Source: Chrysophaeum taylorii
Lineage: Eukaryota > Sar > Pelagophyceae > Pelagomonadales > Pelagomonadaceae
Direction: 5' to 3'
Assembly: GCA_029834535.1 (NCBI GenBank)
Contig: JAQMWT010000316.1
Location: forward strand, 1 to 64,000
DNA length: 64,000 nucleotides
The notes under the pieces are model-generated. The model worked only from the letters and a program-made list of their open reading frames with translations. It was not told the DNA's origin and searched no databases. The position numbers and the translations under genes were made by a program. Of this stretch, positions 9,899-19,159 are shown one piece after another; position 1 is the stretch's first letter, and each line of letters begins with the position of its first letter.

Positions 9899-9996
9899 GT
9901 TGCGTCTGGCGGCAGCACGCGTATGGCCTACGAGCGGAGCCCGTCCTCTCTTCGCCTGCTGCCACGCGGCTCGGCGATGATGACCCGCGTGTTTCA
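9899..9996 (+). mobile_element. short remnant of a LINE ORF 3' end
   Basis: The predicted peptide segments RQHAYGLRAEPVLSSP and RLGDDDP closely match the C-terminus of the non-LTR retrotransposon ORF at 42405-42481 (RQHAYDLRAGPVLSSP, RLGDDPD). The nucleotide match is clear but diverged. It is a 5'-truncated relative of the LINE described at 40195-42861. Confidence 0.65.
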
Positions 9997-10200
9997 AGCA
10001 CCCCGCCTCACCCCCTCCAGCCCCTGAACGGAACACCACTACCTACCACGAGCTCGCCCCCCCCCCCCCCTCCTCTCCGTAGTCGCCCTTTTAAACGCAT
10101 TTTTTAGATACAATGCGCTGCGCGCGACCACGGGCGCGCGGGCATGAGCGCGCGAGGTAGAGAGAGAGAGAGAGAAAGAGAGAGAAAGAAGGAAGCTCGA

Positions 10201-12453
10201 TCAGGAGAGGAGAAAAGCCGTCGCCGCGGCAATCAGGGTAGCCGCGGCAAGGAGAATGCGTGGAGTCTTAAAGATGTCAGCGGCAAAATAGATCAGAGCC
10301 GAGACCTCACCGATCGAATCGACGGCGTAGGGTGATCGCCACAGGCCCCCGTGGACGGACTGCGAGGAGAAAATCATGAGGGGGTTTTTGAGTTTGGTCG
10401 TCTGCGCCGGGTGCTTGGGGCCTTTGACGTTGAGGAGGTCGTGGACGAGGAGCGCGGCCATCACGGCGGTGGTGGTCTCTTGCTTGAAAATCTCGAAGTT
10501 GAAGGCAGGCATGCCCCCGTACGCCCAGGCAAAGGTGCGGTTGTGGATAACACTAAGCGTAGCCGTCGAGGGCGCGACGGTCGAGGACGCGAGGTGTCCG
10601 GCGTGGGCAGCTAACATGGCACGCCAATGCTGGATGCGCTTGGCGAGGGCATAGTTTGGTCCTTGGGCGACGCTCAGGCCGTTGCAGACGTGGAACTCGT
10701 CCTTTTCGGCTGCGCCGTAATAGTTTGGTTCGAGCTTGCCCGTGATTTGGAAGAAAAGAGATTCTAGGAGCTTGAGCGACCGGTTGGCGCGGTTGGCTTT
10801 GGAAGCTCGGTAAGCCTCCTCAGGAACGACGTGGAGATCGGTTGGCGTGCAAAGGAAGGCACACCCCGAGATTGCCTGGTCGCGGTCGCGACAGGCCGCG
10901 AGGAGGCGGTCGATAACGGCGTCGGCACACAACGAGAGCTTGACGTGGAGATCGCCGTCTAGGTAGGTGTAGTTACCGATGACAACCTTGGCAGATCGAT
11001 TCAGCGAGGGGAGCCAGGTGTCACAGAGCCAGGTGGCGATTTCGTTGGGTTCGTTGAGAAGGTCGCATCCGGCGCGATCGGCGTCGACGCCGTCCCCCGG
11101 GACCACTGGGAAGGTGAGGGTGCCCGCGGATGGGAGCGCGGTAATCTTGGCCCAGAGGGCGGGCCTCGGGATGTCGAGCGCGACGACGTTCGCACCCAGT
11201 GCGAGCAACGACGCGCACGGACCCATCGCAGAACCCGCGCCGATCAACACGAAGTGGCAGTCGGCGAGGGTGGTAAAGTGATTTTGAACCCAAGCAAGCG
11301 CCTCGGCCGCGCTCGGCTCGATCACCCCCTTGGCGACCCAGCCGTCCGCCAAGGCGCGGACGTCCGCAATCGTATCGCCAGGCGGTCGTGGCGCACTCGG
11401 CGACCACCCGCCGTCGTACGGCACCGCCAAGGCGTTCGAGGGGGAACGTTCGAGGCTGCCTTTGACAGTCCTCGTCTCGAAGACGCGGCCTGTCGCCGTT
11501 ATCTTGGAGCCCTTGGCCACGGCGGCGGCAAAGGCGTGGGTCACGCCGTCAGCATCCACAAACTCGAAGTGATCCCGCATCCACTTCAACCCCTCGCGAG
11601 CCGAGGAGAGCGCGCTCTCCGGCGACGACAACGAGGCCGAGACGAGGCGATTAAAATGTTTGACGTAGCCGAAGCGGTAATCTTTCTCCCTCTCCGCTGC
11701 CTTAGCCCCCTCGACGTCGCCCGTCGCGGCGAGGGCAGCAGCAATCACCTTGCGATTCGCCGCCGTCGTGCTCCTCGCGCCCTTGGCGTCTTTAGGGAAC
11801 TGACATCCGCGGGGAGGCGGCGGCTTGGGCGCAAACCGCTTCTTGAACGCACGCTTTCGGTTTCCAACCATGTTTAAGTACATGAACGGGCTTCCAGGAA
11901 TATACAACAGTTGGATCGCGGAGATGAGAGCCCTCGTCGCGTCGCTCTCGAAGCACTCGTAGCCGAGCCGCGACGTCATCAGCTCCCCCAAGATTCCCGA
12001 GGGATACAGCAAGTAAAAGACGCTGTACCGAAGCCAAAACAACGGGTACGGCACTTCTGTACCAACCAAACTGGCGACGTAAAACGAATACCGGATCACC
12101 TCCACGGCGCACCAACTCAGTACCATCACGCCCGGCCACGGCTCGCCGCCGATTTTGCACTCCGAACCGAGCACCGGAACCACCACGATCCACAGCCGCG
12201 ACATCACCTGCAAAAACGTCGGCACGAGCGGCGACGGCACTAGCCGCAAGGCGCTGTGAAAGATCTCGAGGGACATCGCCAACTGCCCAACAAGAACGAA
12301 GCTCCCCGCGTAGCCCCACACCCCCGCGAGCCCTTTCCTCTTCATTGCGACCACGCTGCATCCGGCCGCGAGCCCCCACAGCACCAGGCACATCATGTTG
12401 TACAGCACCAGGTACGCCTTGATAAGCATGGCCTTCCCTCCTTTCGCCGCCAT
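10201..12453 (-). CDS. 3-hydroxyacyl-CoA dehydratase (HACD/PTPLA family) fused to a long Rossmann-like domain
   Basis: A 750-residue protein starting at an ATG that gives an N-terminal KAYLVLYN, typical of the family. Residues 1-205 are a multi-span HACD domain: LEIFHSALRLV (62-72), SWCAVEVIRYSFY (113-125) and LRYSVFYLLYPSGILGE (141-157). The catalytic pair corresponds to Y150 and E157, seven apart as in yeast Phs1. This enzyme does the third step of very-long-chain fatty acid elongation in the ER membrane. Standalone HACDs are about 200-300 residues. Here some 540 extra residues follow: a basic linker, a helical part, a GAGSAMG nucleotide-binding-like loop (405-411) with an acidic residue after the next strand (ALD, 425-427), and a final hydrophobic segment (about 731-749). 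I do not recognise this second domain. No frame break is seen between the parts. Confidence 0.8.
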   Translation of the reverse strand: MAAKGGKAMLIKAYLVLYNMMCLVLWGLAAGCSVVAMKRKGLAGVWGYAGSFVLVGQLAMSLEIFHSALRLVPSPLVPTFLQVMSRLWIVVVPVLGSECKIGGEPWPGVMVLSWCAVEVIRYSFYVASLVGTEVPYPLFWLRYSVFYLLYPSGILGELMTSRLGYECFESDATRALISAIQLLYIPGSPFMYLNMVGNRKRAFKKRFAPKPPPPRGCQFPKDAKGARSTTAANRKVIAAALAATGDVEGAKAAEREKDYRFGYVKHFNRLVSASLSSPESALSSAREGLKWMRDHFEFVDADGVTHAFAAAVAKGSKITATGRVFETRTVKGSLERSPSNALAVPYDGGWSPSAPRPPGDTIADVRALADGWVAKGVIEPSAAEALAWVQNHFTTLADCHFVLIGAGSAMGPCASLLALGANVVALDIPRPALWAKITALPSAGTLTFPVVPGDGVDADRAGCDLLNEPNEIATWLCDTWLPSLNRSAKVVIGNYTYLDGDLHVKLSLCADAVIDRLLAACRDRDQAISGCAFLCTPTDLHVVPEEAYRASKANRANRSLKLLESLFFQITGKLEPNYYGAAEKDEFHVCNGLSVAQGPNYALAKRIQHWRAMLAAHAGHLASSTVAPSTATLSVIHNRTFAWAYGGMPAFNFEIFKQETTTAVMAALLVHDLLNVKGPKHPAQTTKLKNPLMIFSSQSVHGGLWRSPYAVDSIGEVSALIYFAADIFKTPRILLAAATLIAAATAFLLS

Positions 12454-12792
12454 CTGGGCTCGCCCAAAACTCTTAGGCTACCTGGTCGACACCAATCGAA
12501 TGGCGGCTTCAACTTATGACGATCCTCGCTTCAAGTTATGACGCAAGCGGCATCATCAATTTATGACTCAGACGGCGAGCCCACAACTTCGCCTAGGCTA
12601 TGCCCGGAACTTCTAATAAGCAGCGCGTTGCGCCAACAACTCCGCGCGCTTCTTGTATGGAACTTACACTCGACGAGAACACAACGCACTTTCTCCTCCG
12701 CTCACGACGACCTCAGCCTCCTCATTCTGCAGTGCTTCTCGGGAACACATTTCTTTTATGGCCGCGCCGATGACGTCCAACAAGCAAAAAGG

Positions 12793-12832
<40 letters not shown>
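12793..12832 (+). repeat. (CAT)n microsatellite
   Basis: About 13 perfect CAT/ATC units. Poly-His, poly-Ile and poly-Met frames across it are artefacts. Confidence 0.95.
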
Positions 12833-13530
12833 GACGGCAAGTCGCGCACTGTGCAGTCCGTCGACGTATTCAAAAACGCTTCGGTAGAACCAAGTATTTC
12901 AATTCTCTCTTGCCGAGAAGATTCGCCTTTTTGCTGCGGATACCTACAACGGGGAGCAGAATTTTATTTTACATATTTTCTCCGTGTTTCAAGAAATGTT
13001 TTGAGAAACGAACCAAGATCTGGGCGACGATGCAGTTTTATTAGAAGAGGCTGGGCCGTCTCGCGCCTGCTGCAATGGCTCGTCGGGTGCCGTTGTTGGC
13101 CGAGATGAGTGCCGTCCACCGGATCAACGCGGGACGTTGTGGATTCTGCTGCGGTCGTTCGATGCCGAAGCAGCGCGGTGTGGCCGAGGCGGATGACGAG
13201 GAGGCAGGCGTGCGTGGAGGAGGAGGATGACGTCGAAAACGCGGGGGGGCGGCGACGTGTGCATCCGACAAAACGCCTGTTGGCGCACCAGGACAGTGTT
13301 GGTCGAGGGAAGGCCCGTTAGCGGAAAGAGTCGACGCTGAAGCGGAGCCTCAGCTCGGGGGGCTCGAACAGCTGCCGTCGCTGGCGAACGTAACCGCGTC
13401 CGGGACCATCTCGTCCGACATGCCGAGCGCCTGCGCCCAGTGCCAGCGTCTGATCCCGGCTATCATCGAGCAGCTTGTGCCGGCGTCGCGGTCGACCAAG
13501 AAGATGGCGAAGTGTATGCGGACCTGTGCC

Positions 13531-13610
13531 TACAACCTCGCCAAGCTCAAGATGGCACTGGCCCAGTGCATACAATCTCGCCAAGCTCAAGATAACACTG
13601 GCCCAGAGCA
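13531..13610 (+). repeat. 40-bp tandem duplication
   Basis: Two units, 13531-13570 and 13571-13610, differ at about 4 positions. The unit is not a multiple of three, so it shifts any frame passing through. Confidence 0.9.
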
Positions 13611-14191
13611 GCGCCCTCGGGGAGAACTACACCGGTCACCGCTCCTGTCTCGCGACCAAGATCAAGTCCCCCTGGACTTTTGGACCGGGATCCACCACGA
13701 AGGAACTTGAAGAAGAGTCGGACGTGGCGATATATTTGGGAAAATTGGCTCGCTGCCGACAGGACCGTAGAGACCAGTGCCGTCGCTCATGCCACGGTAG
13801 GCTTGAGGGACCGCTTTTTCAGCTTCCCCGACGCCTGCTTGATGGACTCGGTGGTATAGTATGGGCCGCGCTCAACAGCCGGCCAGTCCGGTGGTGAATC
13901 AGAGACGACCTCCAGGTCGGCCGAGACGTGGCCGTCGTCGGCGATGTGCAAGAAGCCGCGGTACTTGGTGATGTCGCTGACGGGCGCGAAAATCTCGCCG
14001 GGAGCCTCCTTAAAAGAGCTTGATCGTAGCGGTATCGTAGCCACGGGCGGTGAGGTGGTTGGAGAAGAGTTCGTTGAGCATGCCCTGATTGGAGCGTCGT
14101 TGGAGTTGAAGTCACCGGCCGTCTTCTGCGCCGCGACGTTGCACTCCAATTTGGTGTTCCTGGAGATCATGAAGAAGACGAGCAAGGCGTC

Positions 14192-14419
14192 CACGACGCC
14201 TCGAGCGAGCGACATCAACGCCAACAAACCCAGCGCAGTATTGCGACTTCTTCGTCACAATTGCAGTTGTCCATGAACTCAACCAGGAATCTAAGAAAAG
14301 AAGGGCACGACGCCTTGAGCGAGCGACATCAACGCCAACAATCCCAGCGCAGTATTGCGACTTGTTCGTCACAATTGCAGTTGTCCATGAACTCAACCAG
14401 GAGTCTAGTGAAGGGATGC
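14192..14419 (+). repeat. 114-bp tandem duplication
   Basis: Two units about 114 bp apart (CACGACGCC at 14192 and 14306) with only a few differences. The length is a multiple of three and both units are open in several frames. Confidence 0.85.
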
Positions 14420-14757
14420 ACAATGGACGAGTAGGGCCGGCCCGCACGAGCAACCCTACGCTCCACTCCGACCTCGTCCTGGCCTGTTTCAACCGCTGGG
14501 ACCACCGCCCCATCACCGCGTCAACCCCCTTCTCCATATACTGCCGTCGCCCCCTTCATGCTGATAGGCGGAAGGAAGCTGCCCAAACTTGCGCATCTCC
14601 TCGCTTTTGGGTCGAATTCTCTTCTCGACGGCAGCCTTGCTCGGCGCCATCGGCTAGTTTTAATGAACTCCGCTCGCACACCGGTTTCGATTTTGGTGAC
14701 GTGGCCCGCCGCATTCGCCCATCTTCTCACGACCACCATTCCCGCCGTGCCACCCTC

Positions 14758-14798
<41 letters not shown>

Positions 14799-14806
14799 TA
14801 TTGATT
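14758..14806 (+). repeat. (TGAT)n microsatellite directly before a start codon
   Basis: About ten TGAT units ending two bases before the ATG at 14808. The repeat would form the immediate 5' leader. Confidence 0.95.
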
Positions 14807-14807
14807 T

Positions 14808-16577
14808 ATGGGCCTCGCGCGGCGCAAGCTGCACGATGCGTCGATGCGGTCGTTTCTCGTGGGGAACACGAGGGCGCGAGCCCTGACGTCGCGAGGGAAG
14901 CGGTTCGCGTGGCTCGCCGTGGGGGATCTCCGGAACGTTCTCGAGACGGTCCGGTTGACCGAGGAAGAGGTCGTCGATTTAAGCTTGAACGACGCCTCGG
15001 GTCTGGTGGCCGCGCGGAACTTGCTGATGGTGCGGCTCGCGTTGCGTCGCGAGGACGCGGCGGCCGTGGCCGTGTGGTGCGATGCGTTTGTTAGCCCGCG
15101 GTGCCTCGCCGTGGTCCGGGAGGAGCTCGCGGCGATTCGTCGCGGTCGGGCGGGCAGAGTCGCGAGGCTCTGGCTGGATCTAGACATGGATGTCGGGACC
15201 GCGCGGGCGAAGCGCAGCGAAGCGCTCGGCGTGGAGGGATCGGGCCACGCCGTCGCGGGCGCGAGCGCGTCGTGGCGGGCGTCTGGCGCGAGCACGAGCG
15301 AAAGTCTTACGGCGAAAACGTTGGTCCCAAACCCGACGATGTTCGATGTCGAGGCGCCCGGCGTGCCGTTCGTAGAGACGACGGGTCCCCAGGGGGCGTT
15401 CGACGCCTTGGCAGGCCTCGAGTCCGGGACCGAGGCCTTCGCGCGAGCCGTCGACGAGGCCTGGCGCCCGCTTTTCGAGGCTCTGCGGAACGCGCGTCCG
15501 ACGCTCCGGACGACGGTCCGGGACTGCGCGGCGCGCGTCTTAAGGTCGTGGCCGCACGCGTTCGACGCTGTAGACGCCTCGAACGTCGCGGACTACGTCG
15601 GGCTCTGGAATCTGCTGGTCGCGTGCCCGCCGCTCGCGAAAAGGACCGGGTTCCTGCGGACCGAACACGCGCTGACGGTCGCGAACAGCCTAGACGCCCT
15701 GTTGAACGAGGAGTTTCCGTTTTGCGGCGACGGCATGCGCCGCCTCCTCGATGCCGCGGGGTGGCGACCGCGCCAGGTTCCTGGTGGTGGTGGTGGTGGT
15801 GCGAAGGAGAAGGTCCTGCGCGTCGAGTGGCGGCGGACGTGCCGCCGTCGCCTCGAAAAGCGCGAGGAGGCGCCGAGTTTGGTCGCGCAGTTGCTCGAAC
15901 GCAGCGCGCCCATCCCGATGAACGCCGACATGCTCGGGGACGCAAAAGTCCCAATCGAGCTGTCGTACGCGTGGCCAAAGGTGACCTGCGCGACCGTCGT
16001 AGAAATAGCTCTGGCGGCGCGGACGGCGGCTCTCGACGCTGTTTTCGAGTGCGACGCCTTCCGCTCGTCCCGCGCTCGCCACCTCCTTTTGGCCCTCAAG
16101 CTCGATCTCTCCGCGCGCCCCAAACGGACCCTCTCTCGCCTCGTCCCGAAGCTCGTCTTTCGTAGGCGCCTCTTCCGGCGCGTGAAGTGGCGATCCCTGC
16201 GGTGCGAGGGAAGAGAGGATCTTTTCGCGCTCCGCGCCGGCGTCTTCGAACCCGCGCTCGGGGTCGCGCTTCTGCGGGACGACCGGGTGCTCCGCGACTT
16301 TATGAAAAACCAGGGCTGGGTCGTCGCGGCGGGAAAAACGACGGAGGCGTTCAACGCGGCCTTCGACTGGTGCCTAACCGCCGCCGACTACCGGGAGCTC
16401 CAGCTCCTCGATCAGGTTCGCTTTCCGAGGTTCCAGACCTCCACCTTCCGCATTCCGTGGCCATCGGGCGGCGGAGGAGGAGATTTCGGAAACGCTCCGC
16501 TCGAAACTTACTTCCGCTACGCCGTCCTCCTCGACGTCCAGACATTTAGAGTCCTCTGCGCCCCCGTCCGTTTATGA
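14808..16577 (+). CDS. conserved-looking protein of unknown function, 589 aa
   Basis: Long ORF starting at the first ATG after a TGAT microsatellite. It is Arg- and Ala-rich with high GC at third positions like neighbouring genes. I see no signal peptide, membrane segment or known motif. There are recurring hydrophobic and W-containing blocks, such as the segments starting ARNLLMVRLALRR (about residue 69) and DVADYVGLWNLLV-like (about 262), compatible with a helical repeat protein. A poly-Gly loop near residue 328 is encoded by a GGT repeat. It converges with the oxidoreductase gene, leaving 2 bp between stop codons. Size is similar to the unknown protein at 48697, but I could not align them. 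Confidence 0.65.
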   Translation: MGLARRKLHDASMRSFLVGNTRARALTSRGKRFAWLAVGDLRNVLETVRLTEEEVVDLSLNDASGLVAARNLLMVRLALRREDAAAVAVWCDAFVSPRCLAVVREELAAIRRGRAGRVARLWLDLDMDVGTARAKRSEALGVEGSGHAVAGASASWRASGASTSESLTAKTLVPNPTMFDVEAPGVPFVETTGPQGAFDALAGLESGTEAFARAVDEAWRPLFEALRNARPTLRTTVRDCAARVLRSWPHAFDAVDASNVADYVGLWNLLVACPPLAKRTGFLRTEHALTVANSLDALLNEEFPFCGDGMRRLLDAAGWRPRQVPGGGGGGAKEKVLRVEWRRTCRRRLEKREEAPSLVAQLLERSAPIPMNADMLGDAKVPIELSYAWPKVTCATVVEIALAARTAALDAVFECDAFRSSRARHLLLALKLDLSARPKRTLSRLVPKLVFRRRLFRRVKWRSLRCEGREDLFALRAGVFEPALGVALLRDDRVLRDFMKNQGWVVAAGKTTEAFNAAFDWCLTAADYRELQLLDQVRFPRFQTSTFRIPWPSGGGGGDFGNAPLETYFRYAVLLDVQTFRVLCAPVRL

Positions 16578-16579
16578 TG

Positions 16580-17623
16580 CTAGTTTTTTTGCCAAAAGGT
16601 GCGGTCGCGGCCGGCCCAGTACCGGTCGAGGACGGCGTCCACGACGAACGCGGTGCGGAGCGCCGACGCGGTCGTCGAGGGACACTTCCCCGCATCGCCC
16701 GTTTCGAGCGCGTCGAGGACCGAATCGACGAAGGGCGCGTGGACGGGGTTCGGCGGAAAATCGAGGAAGCGCTGCTGCCGCCTCGACGACGCATAATCGT
16801 CGTCGTCGTCGTCTTCGCGCGACGACGGCCTCAGGAGCACGATCTCGGTCCCGTCGAGGAAGTCCGGCACGACGAGGTGGGCCTTGGTCCCTTGGATCGT
16901 CAGCGTGTCCTCGTCGGTCCCTGCATTCATAAAGGTCCAGTATGCCGCGCCGGTACCGCGAGGTCCGACCCTAAAACGCATCGTCGCGGCCGTTTCGACC
17001 TCGGGCCTTCCCGGGCCCGAGGCGGTGCCTCGGACGTCCCGGAGTGGCCCGAGCACAAAGTCGAGGAGGTCGAGGGCATGAGACCCAACGTCGAGGAAGA
17101 GCCCCCCCCCCGACGCTTTGGGGTCGATCCGGCCGACGGGTTTCGTTTTTTTGAAGTAACGCACGCGCACGACCTCGCCCACTTCCTCGCGCACGAGCGC
17201 TCGAAGCCGCTGGTACCTCGGCAGGCTCCGCCTGTAGTACGCCACAAACAGCGGCGTTCGCGAAATTCCAAAGGCTGCGATCATAGCCCTCGACTCGTTC
17301 GCGTTCCTGGCCATCGGTTTATCGATGACGCACGGTTTCCGGTGGCTCGCGGCGACCAGGGCATACTCCAGATGGGACCCGGCCGGCGTCGCGATGTATA
17401 CGGCCGACACCTCGCGGATCAGTACCCGCGCGTCGGCGTACCATCGCAAGCCGTGTCGCTGCGCGTAGGCCCAGGCGAGGCTCGCGTTGCGCTGCGAGAC
17501 GGCCACAGTCTCGCTCCGACCGGCGCGATCCAGCGCCTCCAAAGTCTCCGACCCGACGAAGCCCCACCGCACCACCTCCGCACCGACGACTCTCGATGTT
17601 ATGAACAACAACAACAACAACAT
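16580..17623 (-). CDS. Gfo/Idh/MocA-family NAD(P)-dependent oxidoreductase
   Basis: A 347-residue protein. AVYIATPAGSHLEYAL and KPCVIDKPMA (about residues 74-106) match the family's P..H.E.A and EKP motifs, with the catalytic-site Lys kept. GGGLFLDVGSHALDLLDF (about 172-190) is the C-terminal-domain signature. These enzymes oxidise or reduce sugars or related diols with NAD(P). The N-terminal nucleotide loop is weak: GFVG is present but the usual GxGxxG is not. The first residues, MLLLLLFITS, come from a (GTT)n microsatellite and make a signal-like hydrophobic start; a poly-Asp run near residue 276 also comes from a triplet repeat. Substrate unknown. The start is the only upstream ATG in frame. 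Confidence 0.8.
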   Translation of the reverse strand: MLLLLLFITSRVVGAEVVRWGFVGSETLEALDRAGRSETVAVSQRNASLAWAYAQRHGLRWYADARVLIREVSAVYIATPAGSHLEYALVAASHRKPCVIDKPMARNANESRAMIAAFGISRTPLFVAYYRRSLPRYQRLRALVREEVGEVVRVRYFKKTKPVGRIDPKASGGGLFLDVGSHALDLLDFVLGPLRDVRGTASGPGRPEVETAATMRFRVGPRGTGAAYWTFMNAGTDEDTLTIQGTKAHLVVPDFLDGTEIVLLRPSSREDDDDDDYASSRRQQRFLDFPPNPVHAPFVDSVLDALETGDAGKCPSTTASALRTAFVVDAVLDRYWAGRDRTFWQKN

Positions 17624-17744
17624 TCTTAACTTCTTTCCCTTCCGAATAAAGTTTTCGGATCATACCCAGAATGATCCTTCCTTCCTTCTTTGGCGGGTTA
17701 TCCTAAATACTAATCGAGAGATGTTTGTCTGTCTGTCTGTCTGT

Positions 17745-18006
17745 CTTTAAATGTCGACTGCTAAGAGGGGGGGGTGTGTGTGGGGAGCATGAAGGATGTG
17801 GGTGGGTTTGTGGGGTATGAGGGATGTGCCTGACGGGCGGAGATAAGTACGCGGGACCTAGTCTGTCTGTCTGTCTTTAAATGTCGACTGCTAAGAGGGG
17901 GGGGTGTGTGTGGGGAGCATGAAGGATGTGGGTGGGTTTGTGGGGTATGAGGGATGTTTGTCTGTTTGTCTTTAAATGTCGACTGCTAAGAGGGGGGTGT
18001 GTGTGG
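17745..18006 (-). mobile_element. three 5'-truncated LINE 3' ends in a TGTC tract
   Basis: Three stretches (about 17745-17860, 17877-17956, 17970-18006) start with TTTAAATGTCGACTGCTAAG and extend 116, 80 and 37 bp into the same sequence. That sequence is the reverse complement of the LINE 3' UTR at 42482-42576. Each is preceded by TGTC/TGTT units. Same orientation each time, different truncation points: independent target-primed insertions. Confidence 0.8.
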
Positions 18007-18091
18007 GTTTGTCCCTCGATTTAGGGTAAGGATCATGTGGGCGCGAGAGTAAGGATCAGGTAGGCGCGAGAGCCAGCCCGCGAGCCAGACA

Positions 18092-18650
18092 TTGATCCTC
18101 CAAGCTGTCTACGGCGACCTCGCAGACTATTTCCACGACCCGCGGCGGCTCTTTCAGCGCGCCATTCTCACGCCCCGTCGAAACGATGTTGTCGATGCTG
18201 ACAACGGGCGCATGACCGCGGCCTTTTTTCCCCGGAGACGAGGCGTCGGAGTTCTTTTTCGGGAGACTAGGTTGGGTCGGAAGACGACGCCTCGCTCTTT
18301 ACAGTCGAGTTTTCAACTCCCTGACAACCAACGACATGCTGACTTTGAGCGCGAGCTTAAGGTCTTCGCAACCTCGACCCGTCCCACGGCCACTGCAACG
18401 GTACCAGATACATGATCTATCGTGTCGTTGTCACCGAGGCTCCTCCAACCTGTATCCCTTAAGGCCCGCCTACGCCAAACGATCAACAAGAGCCAGGGCC
18501 AGACGCCCCGCGAGGTCGGCGTCCTCTTGTCCACAAGCCCGTCTTCTGTCACGTCCAGCGCTACGTGGCTCTCTGTCGATCGGCAGCCCCGAGAATATGC
18601 TCTTCTGAGTCGACGACTCCACCCTACCCCACACGTGCTGCGCAATACCG
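18092..18650 (+). pseudogene. Pif1-type Helitron helicase C-terminus, copy A
   Basis: Reading across frames gives ILTPRRNDVVDADN (from 18163), LRNLDPSHGHCNGTRYMI (from about 18362) and INKSQGQTPREVGVLL (from about 18480). These correspond to the last helicase motifs of Helitron Rep-helicase proteins (N..LRN.D...G.CNGTR, TINKSQGQT, G..L). Two or more frameshifts and no upstream helicase or Rep part make it non-functional. Confidence 0.8.
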
Positions 18651-18679
18651 ACAAGCCCCCTCCCGGCGTCTACACGCGC

Positions 18680-19030
18680 ACTGTAGGTGAACTTACTGAG
18701 ACAAGATGAACTTACCGGGGTTTAGAGATTGGGACTATGTGAGTATAGTGACCAGGTGAGCTTACTGAGACCAGGTGAACTTACTGGGTTTTTTAGAGTA
18801 AACTCAAGGATTGGCGGCGCGTGCGGATCATAGCAGCTTGGATTGGCGGGGGTGAGAGCGACGAGCTCAAACTTCAAAGGAGTGGGTGTGAGCACGAGTG
18901 GGTTTACGCCGAACTTACTGGGGTTAGAGATTTGGACTAGGTGAACTTACTGACCAGGTGAACTTACTGGGACAAGGTGAACTTACTGGGGTTAGAGATT
19001 GGGAGTAGGTGAACTTACTGGCCTGCACTT
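18680..19030 (+). repeat. clustered GGTGAACTTACTGG repeats at the Helitron 3' end
   Basis: Roughly ten imperfect copies of a 14-16 bp unit, with linker GAGATTGGGACTAGG, fill the last 350 bp. The same layout is present in all five Helitron copies. Confidence 0.85.
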
Positions 19031-19159
19031 GTTATTATTATTATTACCTTCATCACCTCGCGAACGAACCCAGAAAGTTCCTTCTGTGGCGTGGCGGATC
19101 CTTCTCTGAAGGTGGGCCGCGCCGCCGCCGCCGTGGCGGCCTCCTCGACAGACTGCGAG

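Larger units (their letters stand above)
12454..14757. other. long spacer with decayed or unrecognised coding stretches and tandem duplications
   Basis: No gene could be supported. Short open frames exist on both strands (for example 13420-13710 plus with CAQCQRLIPAIIEQL, and 14215-13787 minus), but each runs into a duplication or loses its frame. A plus-strand protein may once have covered about 13360-13770. The stretch also holds a CAT microsatellite and two tandem duplications, listed separately. Confidence 0.4.
17701..19032 (+). mobile_element. Helitron-like element, copy A, with LINE fragments inside
   Basis: It begins TCCTAAATACTAATCGAGAG, continues with a TGTC microsatellite, and ends GGCCTGCACTTGT like the other four copies. 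The middle carries a frame-broken Pif1/Helitron helicase C-terminus, and the 3' third has many copies of GGTGAACTTACTGG. The 5' TC start and TACTA resemble Helitron 5' termini. The 3' end is CTTG|T rather than canonical CTRR|T, so it is an atypical Helitron or relative. Three 5'-truncated LINE fragments interrupt its TGTC tract. Confidence 0.75.

Noticed and set aside
12538-13108. Open frames with poly-His, poly-Ile or poly-Met runs
   Set aside because: They exist only because a (CAT)n microsatellite has no stop codons in any frame; flanks lack coding character.
18680-19030. CRISPR-like array of direct repeats
   Set aside because: Units are imperfect, spacers are not unique, and the array occurs at the end of every Helitron copy in a eukaryotic genome.
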